Source of the DNA: Pelagibius sp. Alg239-R121
GTDB taxonomy: Bacteria > Pseudomonadota > Alphaproteobacteria > Kiloniellales > Kiloniellaceae
Length of the DNA stretch: 64,000 bases
Assembly: GCF_947331435.1 (NCBI RefSeq)
Contig: NZ_CAMZOF010000001.1
Span: 186,001 to 250,000, forward strand
Reading direction: 5' to 3'
Positions 34,160 to 42,586 of this stretch are shown here, piece after piece. Position numbers and translations under genes: made by a program. The number at the start of each line of letters is the position of its first letter. The stretch's first letter is position 1. The notes beneath the pieces were generated by a model. It made no database searches. It worked only from the letters and a program-made list of their open reading frames with translations, and was not told where the DNA came from.

Positions 34160-35827
34160 ATGGCAATGTCGCCGATCGACGCCGAACTCTTGCGCAACGC
34201 CATGGCGAGCATTGCGGACGAGATGTATATCGCCTTGTTAAAAAGTGCTTACTCCACGAACATCAAGGAGCGACGCGATCACTCCACCGCTCTGTTCGAT
34301 GCAGCCGGCCGTGTCGTCGTACAAGGCGAAAGCATGCCGCTGCACCTCGCCTCGATGCTCGGACTGGTCGAAGTGGTCCTCGAAAAATACGGGACCGAGG
34401 GGGTGCGCCCAGGCGATATGTTCTTATCGAACGACCCCTATGTTGGTCGCGGGTCGCACTTACCGGACGTCGCGATCGCTGCGCCGGTGTTTCATGATGG
34501 AAAGCTTATCATGTTCGCCTGCAACATAGCCCATCACGCCGATATCGGGGGCATGTCGCCGGGCTCCATGGCCGGGGGAATGACCGAAATCTATCAGGAA
34601 GGCCTGCGCATTCCACCGATCCGGCTCATGCGGGATGGCGAGGTAATTCAGGACGTCATGGATATGATCCTGTTGAATGTACGCGTGCCAGAAGAGAGAC
34701 TCGGCGACTACAATGCCCAGATCGCCGCAAACCAGCTGGCGCTTCGCCGCACGGCGCCATTGATTCAGCGTTGGAGTCCCGACCGGATCATTGAAGGCTG
34801 CGACGCCATTATCGCGGCGGTCGCTCGCCGAACCCGTGCTGCGATCAGCGACCTGCCCAACGGAGTCTATCACTTCGAGGATCTGGTCGACGACGACGGT
34901 TTGTCACGCGAAGATATCAGGATCAAGGTGGCCATCAGCGTGACGAACGACGAGATCGAGTTCGATTTCGACGGTACGGATCCGCAAGTCGAGGGCAACA
35001 ACAACGTCACCATGGCAGGGTTACAGGCGGCTTGCCTATACTGTCTCAAGGTGCTGCTTGACCCGGATTGCCCTCAGAACCATGGCATGCTCAACCCGGT
35101 CACCATCAAGGCCCCAAAAGGCAGTGTAGTAAACGCCACCTTTCCCGCCGCATCTGCAGCCCGTGCGCAGACTGCGCAACGGATCGTCGACGTTATTCTG
35201 GGCGCCCTCGCACCGGCCTACCCCGAACGCATAACGGCCGCGAGCAATGGTGCAAATACCTCGGCGGCGTTCTTTGGGCGCTCCGCTGAGGGGAAGTATT
35301 ATGTTTATCTTGAAACACTCGGCGGCGGCGCCGGAGCACGTGCCTACCGAGACGGGACCGACGGCGTGCAAGTCCATATGACCAACACCTCGAACCTGCC
35401 GATCGAAGCGCTTGAAACGGAATATCCGCTGATGATCGAAAGGTATGAATATGTCGAGGATTCAGGTGGTGCAGGTAAGTACCGGGGCGGACTTGGTATT
35501 CGCCGCGACTATCGTCCGATCGGTCACGAGACAACATTTTCGGGCCAGGGCGAACGTTTCGTGCATTCGCCCTGGGGAATCTTCGGCGGCGCTCCTGGCG
35601 CCACAGGGAAATTCGCCATCCTTTCCGACTCAGGCAAGGAAAGGCGGCTCGCCAACAAACCTTCCGCATTGCGTGTTGGACCCGACAGCGTTATCAACGT
35701 TGTGACCGCAGGTGCTGGCGGCTATGGCGATCCGCAGGAGCGGCCGGTCGACGCCGTTGCCGGGGACCGGAAATCCGGGAAGTTCAGCCAGGACTATATC
35801 GACAAGCACTACCCAAAACAGTCGTGA
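34160..35827 (+). CDS. hyuB: Hydantoinase/oxoprolinase subunit B (HyuB)
   Basis: 555-residue partner of HyuA. Family segments: KSAYSTNIKERRDHSTALFDAAGR (28-51), PGDMFLSNDPYVGRGSHLPDVAI, HHADIGGMSPGSM (metal-type histidines), FDFDGTDPQ, YVEDSGGAGKYRGGLGIRRDY and GAGGYGDPQERPVDAV. The 2-bp gap to hyuA and 40 bp to the regulator gene show a common transcript. Together with HyuA it hydrolyses a cyclic amide; substrate choice cannot be decided here. Confidence 0.93.
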   Translation: MAMSPIDAELLRNAMASIADEMYIALLKSAYSTNIKERRDHSTALFDAAGRVVVQGESMPLHLASMLGLVEVVLEKYGTEGVRPGDMFLSNDPYVGRGSHLPDVAIAAPVFHDGKLIMFACNIAHHADIGGMSPGSMAGGMTEIYQEGLRIPPIRLMRDGEVIQDVMDMILLNVRVPEERLGDYNAQIAANQLALRRTAPLIQRWSPDRIIEGCDAIIAAVARRTRAAISDLPNGVYHFEDLVDDDGLSREDIRIKVAISVTNDEIEFDFDGTDPQVEGNNNVTMAGLQAACLYCLKVLLDPDCPQNHGMLNPVTIKAPKGSVVNATFPAASAARAQTAQRIVDVILGALAPAYPERITAASNGANTSAAFFGRSAEGKYYVYLETLGGGAGARAYRDGTDGVQVHMTNTSNLPIEALETEYPLMIERYEYVEDSGGAGKYRGGLGIRRDYRPIGHETTFSGQGERFVHSPWGIFGGAPGATGKFAILSDSGKERRLANKPSALRVGPDSVINVVTAGAGGYGDPQERPVDAVAGDRKSGKFSQDYIDKHYPKQS

Positions 35828-35866
35828 GCCCTGTTGATTGAGCCGCTCGGGACTGGGAGAGCACAA

Positions 35867-36613
35867 TTGCAGATGCAACGCAGAACCCTTGACGGTCCGG
35901 AACCAGTTTCAAAAACCGATCTGGCCACAAACACTTTGCGCGACCAGATCATCACTCTTTCCCTGGAACCCGGATACAATATCGACGAGAAGTTTTTGCT
36001 GAGTCGATTCGACTTCGGACGAACACCATTGCGCGAAGCACTGAATCGGCTGATCGCAGAGGGTCTTATCGAGTCGCGCGGCTCTCGTGGCCTGCGTGTT
36101 TCACCATTGAACTTGTCAAACACACGTGAGCTCTTCGACGCCTACATCCTGGCCGAACGCATGGTGGCGTCGGTGCTCGTCTTTAACGACGACGGTCTTG
36201 TTAGTGACCTTCTGGATATTCAGAAGACATACGAAGCGCATACTCAAAGCGTTGATTTCTTGAAGGTGACAAAAACAAATGCCGCCTTTCACAATCGGCT
36301 CGCAGCAGCCACCCAGAACGCAATTATTGCGCGGTACTCGGAGCAACTGACTAATCTGGCCCGCCGGATCTCATTTTATATTTTCAAAAGCGAGTTTGGA
36401 CGAGAAGCCCCAAATCGCGACTTGGAGGAAAGACTTTTCCAGCGCCCGATCAACGAGCATCAAGGCATCATCGATGCGATCGAGGCAACGGATCGCGATC
36501 AGTTGGTGGAATTAATGACAAACCACGCGAAATATTTTCGAGACCGCTTGCGGAAACTAATAGGTGGAAGCGCACCGTGTGATCTCGATTTCACCATCGT
36601 ACAAGAACGGTAA
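35867..36613 (+). CDS. GntR-family (FCD domain) transcriptional regulator
   Basis: About 249 residues: an N-terminal winged helix-turn-helix (LRDQIITLSLEPGYNIDEKFLLSRF, then RTPLREALNRLIAEGLIESRGSRG, about 23-80) and an all-helical FCD ligand domain, with metal-type histidines at AAFHNRLA, NEHQGIIDAI and MTNHAKYFRDRL. FCD regulators usually sense an organic acid or amino acid of the pathway and bind short palindromes near promoters. As the last gene of the operon behind operator D, it is the natural candidate to bind sites A-D. The start is either TTG 35867 (GGGAG 7 nt upstream) or ATG 35873. Confidence 0.88.
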   Translation: MQMQRRTLDGPEPVSKTDLATNTLRDQIITLSLEPGYNIDEKFLLSRFDFGRTPLREALNRLIAEGLIESRGSRGLRVSPLNLSNTRELFDAYILAERMVASVLVFNDDGLVSDLLDIQKTYEAHTQSVDFLKVTKTNAAFHNRLAAATQNAIIARYSEQLTNLARRISFYIFKSEFGREAPNRDLEERLFQRPINEHQGIIDAIEATDRDQLVELMTNHAKYFRDRLRKLIGGSAPCDLDFTIVQER

Positions 36614-36660
36614 GCGGGCGCTGTCAGGTTAATCCGACTTGAGACCGACCGACCCAGACA

Positions 36661-36861
36661 TCAGCATGGCCGCATGTCAATGAATCCAGTTCGCGGCATC
36701 GTCACATCTTCGGGTCTTGTCACGTTGCTATGCACTGGCCAGCGCAACTCGACATAAACTCTTTTGTTCAGACGACAATGGTTGCATCGCTCCATGCGAT
36801 CGTTATCCGACCCAATCGTTGTAATTTCCATAGTGGATGGCCTCTTCTCCAACTGGATCAC
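36661..36861 (-). CDS. Possible small protein with a CXXC motif
   Basis: A 66-codon frame, start GTG 36861 or ATG 36831, lies in otherwise empty DNA 63 bp after the RidA stop on the same strand. It reads MEITTIGSDNDRMERCNHC followed by basic residues and ends with a cysteine (MRPC). Cys residues in CNHC plus the terminal Cys could bind zinc. GAGG lies about 11 nt before the ATG. No family recognised; could be chance. Confidence 0.3.
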   Translation of the reverse strand: MIQLEKRPSTMEITTIGSDNDRMERCNHCRLNKRVYVELRWPVHSNVTRPEDVTMPRTGFIDMRPC

Positions 36862-36924
36862 TTACACGAACCTGTCTGACACATAGATGCCGTATAGGTG
36901 GAGTCAATCATCCCATAACATCTC

Positions 36925-37317
36925 TCACTTGTCCGCTCGCGCGGCGACAATCTCGATTTCAACCTTGAATATTTCACGGGCGAAACCTGACACAATCATC
37001 AAGGTTGAGGCTGGCGGTGGAGAAGTAACGAAACGGTCTCTCACCCGCATATAAGGCTGCAGAAAGCTGCGGTCGGTGACAAAGCTATTGATCCGCACTA
37101 AATCGCCAAAATCCATCCCGGCATCCGAGAGCAACAGTCCAATATTGTGAAAACAAAGCTCTGCTTGCGCCGCAGCGTCTTCAGGAATTTGATCATCTGG
37201 TGCAATACCCAACTGACCGGAGCCGAAAAGCACACGGGTTCCTGGCGGCACAACAACACCATGGCTGTAGAGTGCAAAGGGGGCACGGATGCTATCGGGT
37301 GTGTGATGGCTCAACAT
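36925..37317 (-). CDS. RidA-family (YjgF/YER057c/UK114) protein
   Basis: About 130 residues. The RidA fold is indicated by LFGSGQLGIAPDDQIPEDAAAQAELCFHNIGLLLSDAGMDFGDLVRINSFVTD in pattern, with the imine-binding arginine expected in RDRFV. The usual C-terminal GFAREIFKVEIEIVAA is present. RidA proteins hydrolyse reactive enamines/imines made by PLP or flavin enzymes, or act as deaminases in nitrogen-compound pathways. ATG 37317 is chosen (AAGGCGAG about 9 nt upstream) over a TTG at 37347. Divergent, with almost no spacer, from the creatininase-like gene, so the two share a promoter region. Confidence 0.85.
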   Translation of the reverse strand: MLSHHTPDSIRAPFALYSHGVVVPPGTRVLFGSGQLGIAPDDQIPEDAAAQAELCFHNIGLLLSDAGMDFGDLVRINSFVTDRSFLQPYMRVRDRFVTSPPPASTLMIVSGFAREIFKVEIEIVAARADK

Positions 37318-37366
37318 TGCGCTACACTCGCCTTCGTTGCTGTTCAACTCCGTGAGGGTAAGTAGA

Positions 37367-38158
37367 GTGCTGCGCTATTGGCAAGATCTGACGACCGACG
37401 ATTTCGCTGACCTCGATCCCGAGACCACCGTGGCTATCATGCCGCTCGGCGCGATCGAACAACATGGGCCGCACCTTCCGGTTTCGACCGATGCCGTGAT
37501 AGCCGAAGAAATGGCAAAGAGATCCTTGCAAATCCTGCCCGAGGCGGTTCCCGCCCTGTTGATGCCGACCCAGGCGATTGGGAAATCCAACGAACACCTG
37601 GCCTTTGCCGGAACATTGACCCTGACCCCCAAGACTCTGATCGATGTCTGGTACGAAGTGGCCGAAGGGATCAAGCGTGCGGGACTCTCGAAAATTCTGT
37701 TCGTCAATGCTCACGGAGGGCAGCCGCAGGTGATGGAGATCGTCGCCCGCGAACTGCGCGTCAAACAGGGTATTCTCGCGGTGACCTCGAGCTGGTGGCA
37801 CATGGGGTTGCCAGAGGGCTTGGTGGCCGCGGAGGAAATTCGGCACGGCATTCACGGGGGAACGGTCGAAACCTCGATCATGCGGTACCTGCGCCCAGAC
37901 CTGGTCAAGATGGACAAAGCGGCGAACTTCGTATCGGTGCTACCGGAGACGGAATCCACAAATGAGCGCCTGCGTTATGTCGGCGGAGTGGGAATCGGCT
38001 GGCAGGCACAGGATCTTCACCCACTCGGTGTCGCGGGGGACGCCAGCGCTGCAACGACCGAAATCGGAGAAGCGGTGGTAAAACACGCCACTTCGGCCCT
38101 CGCACAGTTGATCACCGAAGTATCGCGGCATCCGCTGTCTTCGCTGGTATCGCGGTGA
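37367..38158 (+). CDS. Creatininase-family amidohydrolase
   Basis: About 264 residues. Binuclear-metal motif MPLGAIEQHGPHLPVSTDA (E31, H33, D42), second motif FVNAHGGQ (H116) and HGIHGGTVETS (acidic ligand) match the creatininase family. That family covers creatinine amidohydrolase, the formamide hydrolase of archaeal flavin synthesis and MftE peptidase, so it opens or cleaves amide bonds. GTG at 37367 is selected (GAGGG 8 nt upstream), leaving out ten residues that overlap the divergent RidA start region. Follows the hydantoinase regulon and adds another amide-cleaving activity to the cluster. Confidence 0.85.
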   Translation: MLRYWQDLTTDDFADLDPETTVAIMPLGAIEQHGPHLPVSTDAVIAEEMAKRSLQILPEAVPALLMPTQAIGKSNEHLAFAGTLTLTPKTLIDVWYEVAEGIKRAGLSKILFVNAHGGQPQVMEIVARELRVKQGILAVTSSWWHMGLPEGLVAAEEIRHGIHGGTVETSIMRYLRPDLVKMDKAANFVSVLPETESTNERLRYVGGVGIGWQAQDLHPLGVAGDASAATTEIGEAVVKHATSALAQLITEVSRHPLSSLVSR

Positions 38159-38424
38159 ACTAATTACACGCAGTTTGGGACTATCTGTTGTTCGAAAAAC
38201 AACCGTGATATTGTAGCGGACAGATAAGCAGCAGATGCTCAAATAATAAGCTGACTTTGGAGGTTTCTCAGCGCCGTTCCACATCGCCGGTCCAAGAACC
38301 CTGATGTGACGTTTTGGCACCGGAACTGCGGCAGACAGCGGTTTGAGATCGACGAGAATTCAGCGATGGCGCCGGATCAATCCCGGCTCCATTCTCGTAA
38401 GGCAGAACAAGGGAGAACCGGGCA

Positions 38425-39489
38425 ATGGTAGAGGTGAGAGACGAATCCGACGTCGTGGCAAAAAACAGAGCCGTTGTGAAAGCACTTATGCGTGCCGCAA
38501 CGGCAGTAGCAACCGGCGCCGTCATGGCGGTATCTTCGGTCACAGCGGCAAACGCGCTGGACGAAGTCACATTCGGCACCAACTGGGTGGCTCAAGCCGA
38601 ACACGGTGGGTTTTATCAGGCGGTGGCTGACGGCACTTATGAGAAGCACGGCCTCAAGGTCACCATCGCTCCGGGCGGGCCGCAGGCCAACAATCGTCTC
38701 TTGCTGCCGACCGGTAAAGTCGATTTCCTGATGGGCGGCAATATGTTGCAAGCCTTCTCGGCCGTGGAGCAGGGAATTCCGACCAAGGCCATTGCGGCGG
38801 TGTTCCAGAAGGAACCGCAGGTGATCATGACTCACCCTGGTCAAGGGCTCGACAGCTTCGAGAGTTTGAAGACAATCAATCTTTTGATCGGCAAGGGCGG
38901 ACTCAACAGCTTTTATCAGTGGATGATCTCGGAATACGGCTTCTCCGAAGACCAGGTGCGGCCCTACACCTACAACTCGGCCCCGTTCATCGCGGATAAA
39001 CGGTTGGGACAGCAGGGTTATCTGACTTCGGAGCCCTTTGCCATCGAACGCGAAAGCGGCATTAAGCCGAACATCTTTTTGCTGGCGGATTACGGTTTCG
39101 ATACCTATTCGACCACTATCGAAACCCGGAATGAACTGATAACGGAAAACCCGGATCTGGTGCAGCGCTTCGTCGATGCCTCGATCGTCGGCTGGTACAA
39201 CTATCTCTACGGCGACAACGCCGCCGCCAACACATTGATCAAGACTGACAACCCCGAAATAACCGACGCGCAAATTGCCTTTTCCATCGACAAGATGAAG
39301 GAATACGGCATCGTGGATTCGGGTGATACAGAAACCATGGGTATCGGTGCCATGAACGACGCTCGCATGGTCAGCTTTTACAACAAGATGGTGAAAGCCG
39401 GGATTGTCAGCGCAGACGTGGACTACAAGAAATCCTACACTCTCGATTTCGTAAACAAGAAGGTCGGCCTGAATCTAAAGCCCAAATAA
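38425..39489 (+). CDS. NMT1/THI5-type ABC substrate-binding protein
   Basis: 354 residues with a long positively charged leader and signal segment (MRAATAVATGAVMAVSSVTA, cleaved near ANA-LD). The mature part starts VTFGTNWVAQAEHGGFYQAV with EKHGLKVTIAPGGPQAN, the pattern of SsuA/ThiY/NMT1 receptors for pyrimidines, sulfonates and similar compounds. GGGAG lies about 10 nt before the ATG. First gene of a rightward operon: receptor, ATPase, permease, deaminase-like enzyme. The deaminase-like neighbour favours a pyrimidine-like or cyclic guanidine ligand (inference). Confidence 0.9.
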   Translation: MVEVRDESDVVAKNRAVVKALMRAATAVATGAVMAVSSVTAANALDEVTFGTNWVAQAEHGGFYQAVADGTYEKHGLKVTIAPGGPQANNRLLLPTGKVDFLMGGNMLQAFSAVEQGIPTKAIAAVFQKEPQVIMTHPGQGLDSFESLKTINLLIGKGGLNSFYQWMISEYGFSEDQVRPYTYNSAPFIADKRLGQQGYLTSEPFAIERESGIKPNIFLLADYGFDTYSTTIETRNELITENPDLVQRFVDASIVGWYNYLYGDNAAANTLIKTDNPEITDAQIAFSIDKMKEYGIVDSGDTETMGIGAMNDARMVSFYNKMVKAGIVSADVDYKKSYTLDFVNKKVGLNLKPK

Positions 39490-39502
39490 CGAGGCTGGCT
39501 TG

Positions 39503-40327
39503 ATGGCCAATTCAATGACTGGCCCGGATGCAGAACAGGGCTCAGGCGCCTCGACGGTCGTGTCCCTGCGCCACGTTTCCAAGCGTTTCTCGAACGGAAC
39601 CCTGGCGCTGCAAGACATGTCACTCGACATCGAAAAGGGCGATTTCGTCAGCCTGCTGGGGCCGTCCGGGTGCGGCAAGTCAACGGCCCTGCGGATCATC
39701 GCAGGGTTGGGCGACACCACGGAAGGACAGGTTCACTGGCCGGACGGCAAACCCGAACGCGGCGACATCGGCTTTGTCTTTCAAGAGCCGACCCTGATGC
39801 CTTGGGCGAATGTCTATGACAACGTGTGGCTGCCTCGGCGCCTGGATGGTGAATCGCGCGCGGCCGTAACGGAGGAAGTCACCGAAACGCTGGAGATGGT
39901 CGGCCTCGGAGGCTTTGCAAAATCCTATCCGCGCGAGTTATCGGGTGGCATGAAGATGCGGGTCTCAATTGCCCGTGCCTTGGTCACTAAGCCTAAGATC
40001 CTGCTGATGGACGAACCCTTTGCCGCCCTCGACGAGATCACGCGATTCAAACTGAACGACGACCTGCTGCATCTCTGGGAAGCCCATCACTGGACCGTGG
40101 TCTTCGTGACCCACAGCGTGTTTGAATCGGTTTATCTCTCTAACCGGATCGTAGTGATGGCAGCCCGGCCGGGACGTGTGGCCGAACAGCTTGGCAATAA
40201 CGCACCTCATCCGAGAGGTGAAGGATTCAGGACCTCTGAAGAGTATGCTCATCTCTGCCGTACCGCTTCGGAGGCGCTGCATAGCGCGCTCTATCAGCCA
40301 GAAATGCCGGAGGATGAAATCGCGTGA
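39503..40327 (+). CDS. ABC transporter ATP-binding protein (SsuB/TauB/ThiZ type)
   Basis: 274 residues. Walker A GPSGCGKST, Q-loop FQEPTLMPWANV, signature LSGGMKMR, Walker B ILLMDEPFAALDE, H-loop FVTHSVFES. ATG 39503 with GAGG 8 nt upstream. Its stop overlaps the GTG of the permease gene by 4 bp, so the two are translationally coupled. Confidence 0.92.
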   Translation: MANSMTGPDAEQGSGASTVVSLRHVSKRFSNGTLALQDMSLDIEKGDFVSLLGPSGCGKSTALRIIAGLGDTTEGQVHWPDGKPERGDIGFVFQEPTLMPWANVYDNVWLPRRLDGESRAAVTEEVTETLEMVGLGGFAKSYPRELSGGMKMRVSIARALVTKPKILLMDEPFAALDEITRFKLNDDLLHLWEAHHWTVVFVTHSVFESVYLSNRIVVMAARPGRVAEQLGNNAPHPRGEGFRTSEEYAHLCRTASEALHSALYQPEMPEDEIA

Positions 40328-41256
40328 ATGTCTCACCTGCCGAGCGGTCAAATAATGCACGTGCAAAGCGCGCAGCAGCCCCGTCCGGGCAGAGTAATGC
40401 GGGATCCACGACCAGCATTCTCGAAGAAGAAGCCGTAAAATCCGGGCCTGATCTGCGAGCCGCAGCCGCACGCCGGGAACGTCTGCTGCGCATCATTCTG
40501 CCGGTCGTCATTTTAACGGCAGCGATCCTGGGTTGGGAGGCAATGGTGCGGATCAAGGAGATCCCGCATTACATTCTGCCTGCGCCGAGCCTGATTCTTG
40601 AGACCCTGGTCAAAGACTGGGCGGTCCTGTCGGTTTCTCTGGTAAAGACCCTGGAAATCACCTTTGCCGCCCTTGCAGTGGCGGTGGCTGGTGGAGTCGG
40701 GCTGGCGGTTCTCTTCACGCAGTCAAAATGGATCGAGATCAGCTTCTTCCCCTTTGCCGTAATCCTGCAGGTCACGCCGATCATCGCCATTGCACCCCTG
40801 ATCTTAATTTACGTCGACACCATCCCGGTCGCATTGCTGATCTGCGCATGGATCGTCGCTTTCTTTCCGATCTTGTCGAACACGACGCTCGGCTTGAACT
40901 CCGCAGACCACAACCTGCGTAACCTCTTTCAGCTTTATGGCGCGACACGTTGGCAAACTCTACGATATCTGCGGCTGCCTGCAGCCATGCCGTATTTTCT
41001 GGGCGGCCTGAAAATCGCCGGCGGTCTGGCACTGATCGGCGCCATCGTTGCGGAGTTCGCCGCGGGTTCCGCCGGACGGGGTGCCGGCCTCGCATACCGC
41101 ATCCTTGAATCCGGCTATCGGCTCAACATTCCACGCATGTTCGCGGCCCTGCTGTTAATCTCGGTCACTGGCATTCTGATTTTTCTAACCTTCAGCCTGC
41201 TCTCCCATCTCATGCTGCGAAAATGGCACGAGAGCGCAATTAAACGGGAAAACTGA
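40324..41256 (+). CDS. ABC transporter permease (SsuC/TauC/ThiX type)
   Basis: 310 residues: a long cytoplasmic N-terminus (about 55 residues, Arg/Ala/Ser-rich) and six hydrophobic segments, with the coupling loop around LFQLYGATRWQTLRYLRLPAAMPYFLGG (about 200-227, EAA-like). GTG start within the end of the ATPase gene. The deaminase-like gene starts 1 bp after the stop. Confidence 0.9.
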   Translation: MNVSPAERSNNARAKRAAAPSGQSNAGSTTSILEEEAVKSGPDLRAAAARRERLLRIILPVVILTAAILGWEAMVRIKEIPHYILPAPSLILETLVKDWAVLSVSLVKTLEITFAALAVAVAGGVGLAVLFTQSKWIEISFFPFAVILQVTPIIAIAPLILIYVDTIPVALLICAWIVAFFPILSNTTLGLNSADHNLRNLFQLYGATRWQTLRYLRLPAAMPYFLGGLKIAGGLALIGAIVAEFAAGSAGRGAGLAYRILESGYRLNIPRMFAALLLISVTGILIFLTFSLLSHLMLRKWHESAIKREN

Positions 41257-41257
41257 T

Positions 41258-42586
41258 GTGACGGTGAGCAGAATGGAAACTACCTGGATCACCAACGTGC
41301 GGCTTCCGGTCGTACTTCTGGAGAACAGCACGGAGCTTGATCTCGAGACCACGGATTCAGACGGCTTGATCGCGGCAGACCTCCGGATTGAAGGCGAAAG
41401 AATAGCTGAAATCACCTCAGCTGCAGCCCGTCCTGGCTGCAACGTCATCGATCAGCGCGGCGGTATGGTCTTACCCTGCTTCGTGGACATGCACACCCAT
41501 ATCGACAAGGGGCATATCTGGCCCCGCAAATCAAACTCCGACGGCACCTTCGACGGCGCGCTTGCCGCAGTCATTGAAGACCGGTCGGCTCATTGGGGCG
41601 CCGAGGATGTACGTCGGCGCATGGATTTCTCGCTCCGCTGCGCCTATGCCCATGGCACGGCGGCCCTGCGTACGCATCTCGACTCCAGCGATCCACAACA
41701 CAAAATCTCCTGGCCCCTGTTTGCCGAGATACGCCGGGAATGGGCCGGACGGATCGACCTGCAGGCGGTTTCAATTCTGGGCATCGACCGTTTTCTTGAG
41801 GGTTTCGGTCCGGAACTCGCCGACCAGGTCGCTAAATCTGGCGGTATACTGGGTGCGGTCACCTTCATGATGCCGGAGCTCGACGAAGCCCTGGATATCA
41901 TCTTTCAGTTGGCAATCGAGCGCGGTCTCGATCTCGACTTTCATAGCGACGAAACGGCGGATCCCGAGTCCCGAAGCCTGCGCCAGGTCGCAGAGGCGGC
42001 TATCCGCAATGACTTCACCGGGCGCATTGTTTGCGGCCACTGCTGCTCGATCGCCAACCAGCCGGCAGACGAGGCCGAAGCCTGCCTGGACCTTTTGCTC
42101 GAAGCTGGCATCGCCGTTGTCTCCCTGCCCATGTGCAATATGTACCTGCAGGACCGGGCCGGACAGCAGACGCCCCATTGGCGCGGCGTAACGCTGCTGC
42201 GGGAGATGCGCGACTGGGGAATTCCCGTGGCAGTCGCCTCTGATAACACCCGCGATCCCTTTTATGGATATGGTGATCTGGATGGCCTGGAGGTTCTGCG
42301 TGAGGCAGTGCGGATACTCCAACTCGATTGCCCTGTCGGAGAATGGGTCTCCGCGATGACGCGCTGGCCCGCCGATATTATCGGTCGGCCCGATCTAGGG
42401 CGCCTATCGGTAGGCGGCACAGCTGATCTGGTACTATTCGACGGCCGTAATTATTCCGAACTGCTGTCCCGCCCTGAAAGTAACCGCCAGGTCATTCGCG
42501 ACGGTAGGATAATTGACCGCAGTCTTCCAGATTACCGGGAGCTTGATGATCTGATGTCTGCCAAATCACTCAAGGGAGCAGCATGA
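41258..42586 (+). CDS. Cytosine/creatinine-deaminase-like amidohydrolase (CodA family)
   Basis: 442-residue metal-dependent amidohydrolase. Ligands: MHTHIDKGH (H79, H81), DFHSDET (H229 and the proton-shuttling E232), VCGHCCS (H261) and VASDNTRDPF (D329). The spacing between them follows E. coli cytosine deaminase, including the HXXE after the third ligand. Relatives deaminate cytosine, isoguanine or creatinine, or hydrolyse N-isopropylammelide. GTG 41258 (GGGA upstream) or ATG 41273 could start it. It is coupled to the ABC importer before it (1-bp gap) and to the FAD oxidase after it (4-bp overlap). Confidence 0.88.
   Translation: MTVSRMETTWITNVRLPVVLLENSTELDLETTDSDGLIAADLRIEGERIAEITSAAARPGCNVIDQRGGMVLPCFVDMHTHIDKGHIWPRKSNSDGTFDGALAAVIEDRSAHWGAEDVRRRMDFSLRCAYAHGTAALRTHLDSSDPQHKISWPLFAEIRREWAGRIDLQAVSILGIDRFLEGFGPELADQVAKSGGILGAVTFMMPELDEALDIIFQLAIERGLDLDFHSDETADPESRSLRQVAEAAIRNDFTGRIVCGHCCSIANQPADEAEACLDLLLEAGIAVVSLPMCNMYLQDRAGQQTPHWRGVTLLREMRDWGIPVAVASDNTRDPFYGYGDLDGLEVLREAVRILQLDCPVGEWVSAMTRWPADIIGRPDLGRLSVGGTADLVLFDGRNYSELLSRPESNRQVIRDGRIIDRSLPDYRELDDLMSAKSLKGAA

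Noticed and set aside
38159-38424. Possible riboswitch (TPP or other) before the NMT1-type operon
   Set aside because: The conserved TPP core and other known aptamer cores were not found by eye; only weak stems are visible.
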